Shown here: in pieces, positions 60,612-64,000 of the stretch
Position numbering within the stretch: the stretch's first letter is position 1
How the letters are laid out: each line of letters starts with the position of its first letter
Origin: UBA6623 sp965238125
GTDB lineage: Bacteria > Acidobacteriota > Terriglobia > Bryobacterales > UBA6623
Reading direction: 5' to 3'
DNA length: 64,000 nucleotides
Assembly: GCA_965238125.1 (NCBI GenBank)
Contig: OZ250179.1
Location: 5,394,001 to 5,458,000, forward strand
Program-made: the position numbers and the translations under genes
The notes under the pieces: model-generated
Told to the model about the DNA's origin: nothing
The model's database searches: none
What the model saw: the letters and a program-made list of their open reading frames with translations, nothing else

Positions 60612-61960
60612 CAGAACCACCACCCCAGCCCCACGTTGAACGAATTGCGCGCTCGGATGATCGAACTCTCGTTGCGCAGAATCGAGTAATCGAACTTAAT
60701 CGCCACATCCGGCTCCGGGTAGTAAGTCGCGCCGATCACATAGGCCTCGCGATCAAATTGCTTGAGCGGGAAGAAGCCCCGCGCCATGCGCCGTTGCGTG
60801 TCGAAATTCTCGTACCGAAAAAATGCGACCACGTCGTGCGCCATCCGCCTGGGCAGCAGGTGGTACCCGGTTTCCCCGTACCAGCCCCGCAGATTGCGCG
60901 CAATATTCGGACTGATTCCGACGCCGCGTTGCAGCAAGCTGTTCAACTCCCCCGTGCGACTGATCGAGACATCGGCGAACTGGCCTCGAAAATCAAAACG
61001 ATCGACACTGTAGCGCCCATCAAACTCCACCAACCGAACTCTAGGGTTGATGTCGGGGAGGTTGAAGCCCGTGTTGCCAGTCCAAAGGCTCGTACCCAAA
61101 GACAATCCCGGCAATCCATGGTACTCGAGCCGCCCCGTATAAGCGATGTTTCGAGTCACCGACTGAAAGCCCTTCTGTCGGCCTCCCCTGAGTCCCTCCT
61201 CGGCGTCGAATGCCGTTGCGTCCAAAGGCGACATCACGTAGGCCTTGTAGACGAACCCTTTTCCCAGATCGCCGAAGATCCCCGCGCCGGAGTCAAACCA
61301 CGTGCTGGGTACGATCACCGTGTCGACAAACGTGCGCTCAACCCCTTGGAAAGAAGGCGGCTCGTGACGCTCGTTGAGAATGCCGACCGGCGCCAGCATC
61401 ATGCCGGCACGAAAGTTCATCCACGGCTTAACGAGGAAATCGAGGTAGGCCTGCTCAAGCTCGAGTTCGCCGAACTCTCCCTCACCGGAAACGAAGCCAT
61501 GTTCGATCTCGAGCTCGGACCAAAACTGAATCCGGTCGGTAAAGCTGTGTCCGAACAGCAAAACGAAGCGGTGGAAGTCCAGTTGGCTGCCCTCATCCTG
61601 GGCCTTGTTGAAGTGAAAGTCCATGTAGCCGGAGATCGGTAAACGCGTCTCCGCCGACGCGAGATCACCTAGGCTCGATGGTTCGTCGACGCTCGGCTTC
61701 GGCGATTCATAACGCACCTCCGTCGGGGGAGAGGCGTCGGGTGAGGTTCGAGCAGCGGCTTGGTCGACATCCAACTTGTCCTCGTCCGCCGGTTCTTCCT
61801 CCGGCCGGCCGGCCGATTCCAGCTGCCTTATCCGCAGTTCGAGCAGCTCAATGCGCTTTTCTAGTTCCTCGATGCGCCCGCCGTCATCGCCTCGCGATCT
61901 CACCGCGCCCAACGAAAGAAACACCAGGATCAGCGCCGTTAAGGACCTTGCCGAAGTCAT
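60611..61960 (-). CDS. Outer-membrane porin with N-terminal coiled coil (OprO/P- or DcaP-like)
   Basis: A 449-residue beta-barrel protein. The signal peptide (SLTALILVFLSLGAVRS) is followed by a heptad coiled coil (RIEELEKRIELLELRIRQLES), a Pro/Ser-rich linker and a 16-strand-type barrel (ISGYMDFHFNKAQDEGSQLDFHRFVLLFGHSFTDRIQFWSELEIEHGFV...) ending in Trp-Phe. Similar porins import anions or small organics, and some carry electron-transfer partners. It is the first gene of a three-gene operon with the CuA cupredoxin and the di-heme oxidoreductase. Confidence 0.85.
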   Translation of the reverse strand: MTSARSLTALILVFLSLGAVRSRGDDGGRIEELEKRIELLELRIRQLESAGRPEEEPADEDKLDVDQAAARTSPDASPPTEVRYESPKPSVDEPSSLGDLASAETRLPISGYMDFHFNKAQDEGSQLDFHRFVLLFGHSFTDRIQFWSELEIEHGFVSGEGEFGELELEQAYLDFLVKPWMNFRAGMMLAPVGILNERHEPPSFQGVERTFVDTVIVPSTWFDSGAGIFGDLGKGFVYKAYVMSPLDATAFDAEEGLRGGRQKGFQSVTRNIAYTGRLEYHGLPGLSLGTSLWTGNTGFNLPDINPRVRLVEFDGRYSVDRFDFRGQFADVSISRTGELNSLLQRGVGISPNIARNLRGWYGETGYHLLPRRMAHDVVAFFRYENFDTQRRMARGFFPLKQFDREAYVIGATYYPEPDVAIKFDYSILRNESSIIRARNSFNVGLGWWF

Positions 61961-61963
61961 AGA

Positions 61964-62037
61964 TTTAGGGAACCCTAAAAATGACTATAGGGTTACCTCT
62001 GCCACGCTGTCAACCATGCAAAATAGAAACTTAGGGT
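61964..62037 (-). promoter_or_regulatory. Promoter and TTAGGG operator motifs of the porin operon
   Basis: Minus strand: TTGACA (62013-62008), 18-bp spacer, TATAGT (61989-61984). The palindrome TTTAGGG-AA-CCCTAAA (61964-61979) lies between the predicted start site and the ATG. Two more half-sites, TATAGGGTT in the spacer/-10 region and TTAGGGTT at about 62030, give three evenly arranged motifs. Confidence 0.65.
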
Positions 62038-62079
62038 TCTCGATGTTGCGGCTCACCCAATTTCGCAACGCCGACACAG

Positions 62080-62221
62080 AGCCCCGAGCGCAAGCGGCGG
62101 GCCAAGGGCACGCCGGTTTCGAGTAGTTCGAAGACGATCCTGAAACAGAGGATAGTTCGAAGAGACCTGTCTCCGAGGGCGTGGCGGTGCCCCGAGCTTG
62201 GCCCGTCGCTTGCGCTCGGGC
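62080..62221 (+). repeat. GAGCGCAAGCGGCGGGCC inverted repeat pair
   Basis: AGCCCCGAGCGCAAGCGGCG plus GGCC (62080-62103) and GGCCCGTCGCTTGCGCTCGG plus GCT (62198-62220) face each other, with outer CAGAGCC/GGCTCTG arms. It is the same family as 15164-15300. The gap 62040-62327 has no gene. Confidence 0.75.
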
Positions 62222-62327
62222 TCTGTATCGGATTTATGAATTGACTGCGGCACGAGCCGCTTCGTTTTGCGACCCGCTATCGTGGTAGCATGGATTTACC
62301 ACATTCCCGATCGGCAAAGTAGGGAAT

Positions 62328-62552
62328 ATGATCGAGAGCAAGAAGCGCAGTATCGCCAAGGCCGCCAGTTACCGCTTCTTTGGGTCGCTTGTCACCGGCA
62401 GCATTGCCTATTTTTTCATCGGGCGGTGGGAAGTGGCCCTGGGAGTGGGCCTTGTTGACGGGATCGCCAAAATGGGCGGTTACTTCCTCCATGAGCGCGT
62501 TTGGGCCCACGTCAAATGGGGACGGCAACAGCCGCCGAATTATGAGATTTGA
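62328..62552 (+). CDS. Small DUF2061 membrane protein
   Basis: A 74-residue protein with the DUF2061 pattern: KKRSIAKAASYRFFGSLVTGSIAYFFIGRWEVALGVGLVDGIAKMGGYFLHERVW. Two membrane helices are predicted with a short loop. Function is unknown; in other bacteria it is sometimes next to sulfate-assimilation genes, which are not seen here. Confidence 0.85.
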   Translation: MIESKKRSIAKAASYRFFGSLVTGSIAYFFIGRWEVALGVGLVDGIAKMGGYFLHERVWAHVKWGRQQPPNYEI

Positions 62553-62591
62553 TTCGAGGCCGCCCGGCTGTCGGCGTTGATAGTCGTCCGC

Positions 62592-63281
62592 TCAACGACG
62601 CGCCAATCCCAAGCGTGCAACCGTCCACAGAATTTTGACGCCCGCGGCGAAGCTGCCCCACATCGATCCCGATACCTTGCTTCGGCCCGCGCGACGCCGC
62701 CGGTAGGAGACGGGCACCTCGACGATTCTCAGACCGGCGCGGACCGCTTTAATCTGCATCTCAATCGTCCAACCGTAGTTGCGGTCGCGCATCCCCAGCT
62801 CACTCAAACTCGACACGAGCAGAGCCCGAAACGGACCTAGGTCGGTGTAGCGGTGTCCCCACAACAGCCTCATGAGAAAGACCGCCAGAGCGTTCCCGGC
62901 TCGTTGATGTGTGTTGAGAGCGCCGTCTTCGACGCGGCCCAGGGTCCGGCTCCCCAACACCACATCGGCGCGACCCTCCGAAATGGGCGCAAGCAACCGT
63001 TCGGCCTCCGCGGGTACGTCACTGCCGTCACCATCCATAAAAACCACCGCTTCGATGCCCGCCGGAAGCGAAGCCAGGGCGCGCAGACAGGCATATCCGT
63101 ATCCGCGCCGGGGTTCCGCGAGCACGTCCGCCCCGCGGGACCGAGCAACCTCGGATGTGCGGTCCGACGAGCCGTTGTCGACCACCAAGACCTGCTCGAA
63201 TAGGCCGGCCGGCACTTCGTCGAGAACCGCCCCGATCGAGGCCTCTTCGTCAAGCGCGGGGATGATCAGGGCTGTTCGCAT
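62592..63281 (-). CDS. Family 2 glycosyltransferase
   Basis: A 229-residue GT-A enzyme. It shows LIIPALDEEASIGAVLDEVP, VLVVDNGSSDRTSEVARSRGADVLAEPRRGYGYA, the metal-binding MDGDGSD and the DRNYGWTIEMQIKAVRAGLRIVEVPVSYRRRRAGRSKVSG tail typical of polyprenyl-phosphate-sugar synthases. No membrane anchor is present. It probably transfers a sugar from a nucleotide donor to a lipid carrier. ATG 63281 is the family-like start. Confidence 0.9.
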   Translation of the reverse strand: MRTALIIPALDEEASIGAVLDEVPAGLFEQVLVVDNGSSDRTSEVARSRGADVLAEPRRGYGYACLRALASLPAGIEAVVFMDGDGSDVPAEAERLLAPISEGRADVVLGSRTLGRVEDGALNTHQRAGNALAVFLMRLLWGHRYTDLGPFRALLVSSLSELGMRDRNYGWTIEMQIKAVRAGLRIVEVPVSYRRRRAGRSKVSGSMWGSFAAGVKILWTVARLGLARR

Positions 63282-63398
63282 ATTCACTCGTTGTCCGATT
63301 CGACCATATCCGTTGCCCGAAAGCAATGTTTGTTGTCGCCAGCCTCAAAACCATGTTAGAAAGGGAGTAGAAGCTTTTCCCCGATACTTTCCAACGTA

Positions 63399-64000
63399 GT
63401 GCAAACGTTTGATCCAGAGGACGAAAGCCGGCCGAGTTTCGCGCCTCCGCACACCGAAGCTCCTATCAGTCCGGGGCCCGACCCGCGCCCATTCTGGTTG
63501 GACCTTCAAGTATGGGCTCGCGACATCGTGATTTCGGTCGCCATCGCGGCGATCGTCATTGTATTTCTCTACCAACCGGTGAAGGTGGAAGGCACCAGCA
63601 TGATGCCCTGGCTCGAAGACCAGGAACGCATCTTCGTGAACAAGTTCATTTATCGTCTCGAAGCAATTCAGCGCGGCGATGTGATTGTGTTCCGTTTTCC
63701 GCTCGACCCCAAGAAGTCGTACATCAAGCGCGTGGTCGGGCTGCCGGGCGACCGCGTCGCGTTTGTGAACGGGCGCTTGGTCCTGAACGGCGAAATCGCC
63801 GACGAGCCCTACGTGCTGCCCGAATACAGCGATTCGTCGAGCTATCCGGTCGTCGAGGTGCCCGCGAACCATTTCTACGTGTTGGGCGATCACCGCAATA
63901 CGTCGAACGACAGCCGCACATGGGGCACCGTCGAGCGGGGCTTCGTGATCGGCCGCGCGGTGTTTTCCTACTGGCCCTTTGAGCGCATCGGCTCGCTCGA
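63399..64000 (+). CDS. lepB: Signal peptidase I, 3' end beyond the window
   Basis: Reading from GTG 63399 the frame is open to the window edge (about 200 codons). A Pro/Glu-rich N-terminus leads to a membrane anchor (IVISVAIAAIVIVFLYQP). The catalytic Ser67 lies in VEGTSMMPWL and the general-base Lys110 in SYIKRVVGLPGD. Box E, GDHRNTSNDSRTWG, is present. It removes signal peptides at the inner membrane, which suits the exported proteins in this window. The start is tentative because no ATG is available nearby. Confidence 0.88.
   Translation, partial: MQTFDPEDESRPSFAPPHTEAPISPGPDPRPFWLDLQVWARDIVISVAIAAIVIVFLYQPVKVEGTSMMPWLEDQERIFVNKFIYRLEAIQRGDVIVFRFPLDPKKSYIKRVVGLPGDRVAFVNGRLVLNGEIADEPYVLPEYSDSSSYPVVEVPANHFYVLGDHRNTSNDSRTWGTVERGFVIGRAVFSYWPFERIGSL

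Overview
The window is GC-rich bacterial chromosome, most likely from an acidobacterium (Acidobacteriota). The best clues are the roughly 1,050-residue Oar-type TonB-dependent receptor with an N-terminal carboxypeptidase-regulatory-like domain, a DUF1111 di-heme oxidoreductase, a mycobacterial-style XPB helicase pair, and many hairpin-rich dispersed intergenic repeats. The phylum is inferred from gene content; no rRNA is present to confirm it.

Left end (1-9.2 kb): a partial IS630-family element, then a C3 set (glycerate 2-kinase, D-2-hydroxyacid dehydrogenase, and a divergent 3-hydroxyisobutyrate/tartronate-semialdehyde-reductase-type enzyme), an orphan HigA antitoxin, a secreted TlpA-type thioredoxin, an M20 peptidase and an intact IS1182-family element. 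At 9.5-15 kb lie a Gfo/Idh/MocA oxidoreductase, thiol peroxidase Tpx, two AhpD-like carboxymuconolactone-decarboxylase paralogues, a soluble GAF-like sensor histidine kinase and a chimeric SDR pseudogene. An IS110-family transposase follows.

The core of the window (17.1-26.1 kb) is a type II secretion operon in the order H-I-J-K-L-M-C-small lipoprotein-D. E, F and G are absent. Its pseudopilin genes carry arrays of a 7-bp repeat (ACGGTTC and variants) inside the leader-peptide codons, just before the prepilin-peptidase cleavage site, with inverted arrays in the intergenic gaps. Because the unit is 7 bp, a change in copy number would shift the frame. This is the strongest candidate here for an undescribed switching system. 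The secretin also carries a Gly/Tyr minisatellite.

From 26.1 to 33 kb the DNA is a mobile-element scar: a good promoter with no gene behind it, an IS1380-family element that left only the first 24 codons of a Ser/Thr kinase, an intact bacilliredoxin, a full IS630 element whose transposase needs -1 frameshifting, a transposase fragment fused to the 3' end of nuoI, the 3' ends of two different tyrosine integrases, the 3' portion of a tRNA-Phe (a probable att scar), a BrnA antitoxin fragment and an intact tRNA-Ala(GGC).

The right half (33-64 kb) is mostly housekeeping and catabolism: the TonB receptor, a Tat-exported PQQ-like beta-propeller, a FadB/FadJ-type beta-oxidation enzyme, the XPB helicase plus partner, an AMP-dependent acyl-CoA ligase, a Nudix protein, a penta-heme cytochrome, a class IV aminotransferase, aconitase with an odd in-frame Tat-like leader, SurE, and a three-gene porin / CuA-type cupredoxin / di-heme oxidoreductase operon with a clear promoter and TTAGGG motifs. 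A family-2 glycosyltransferase and a signal peptidase I cut by the window edge close the sequence.
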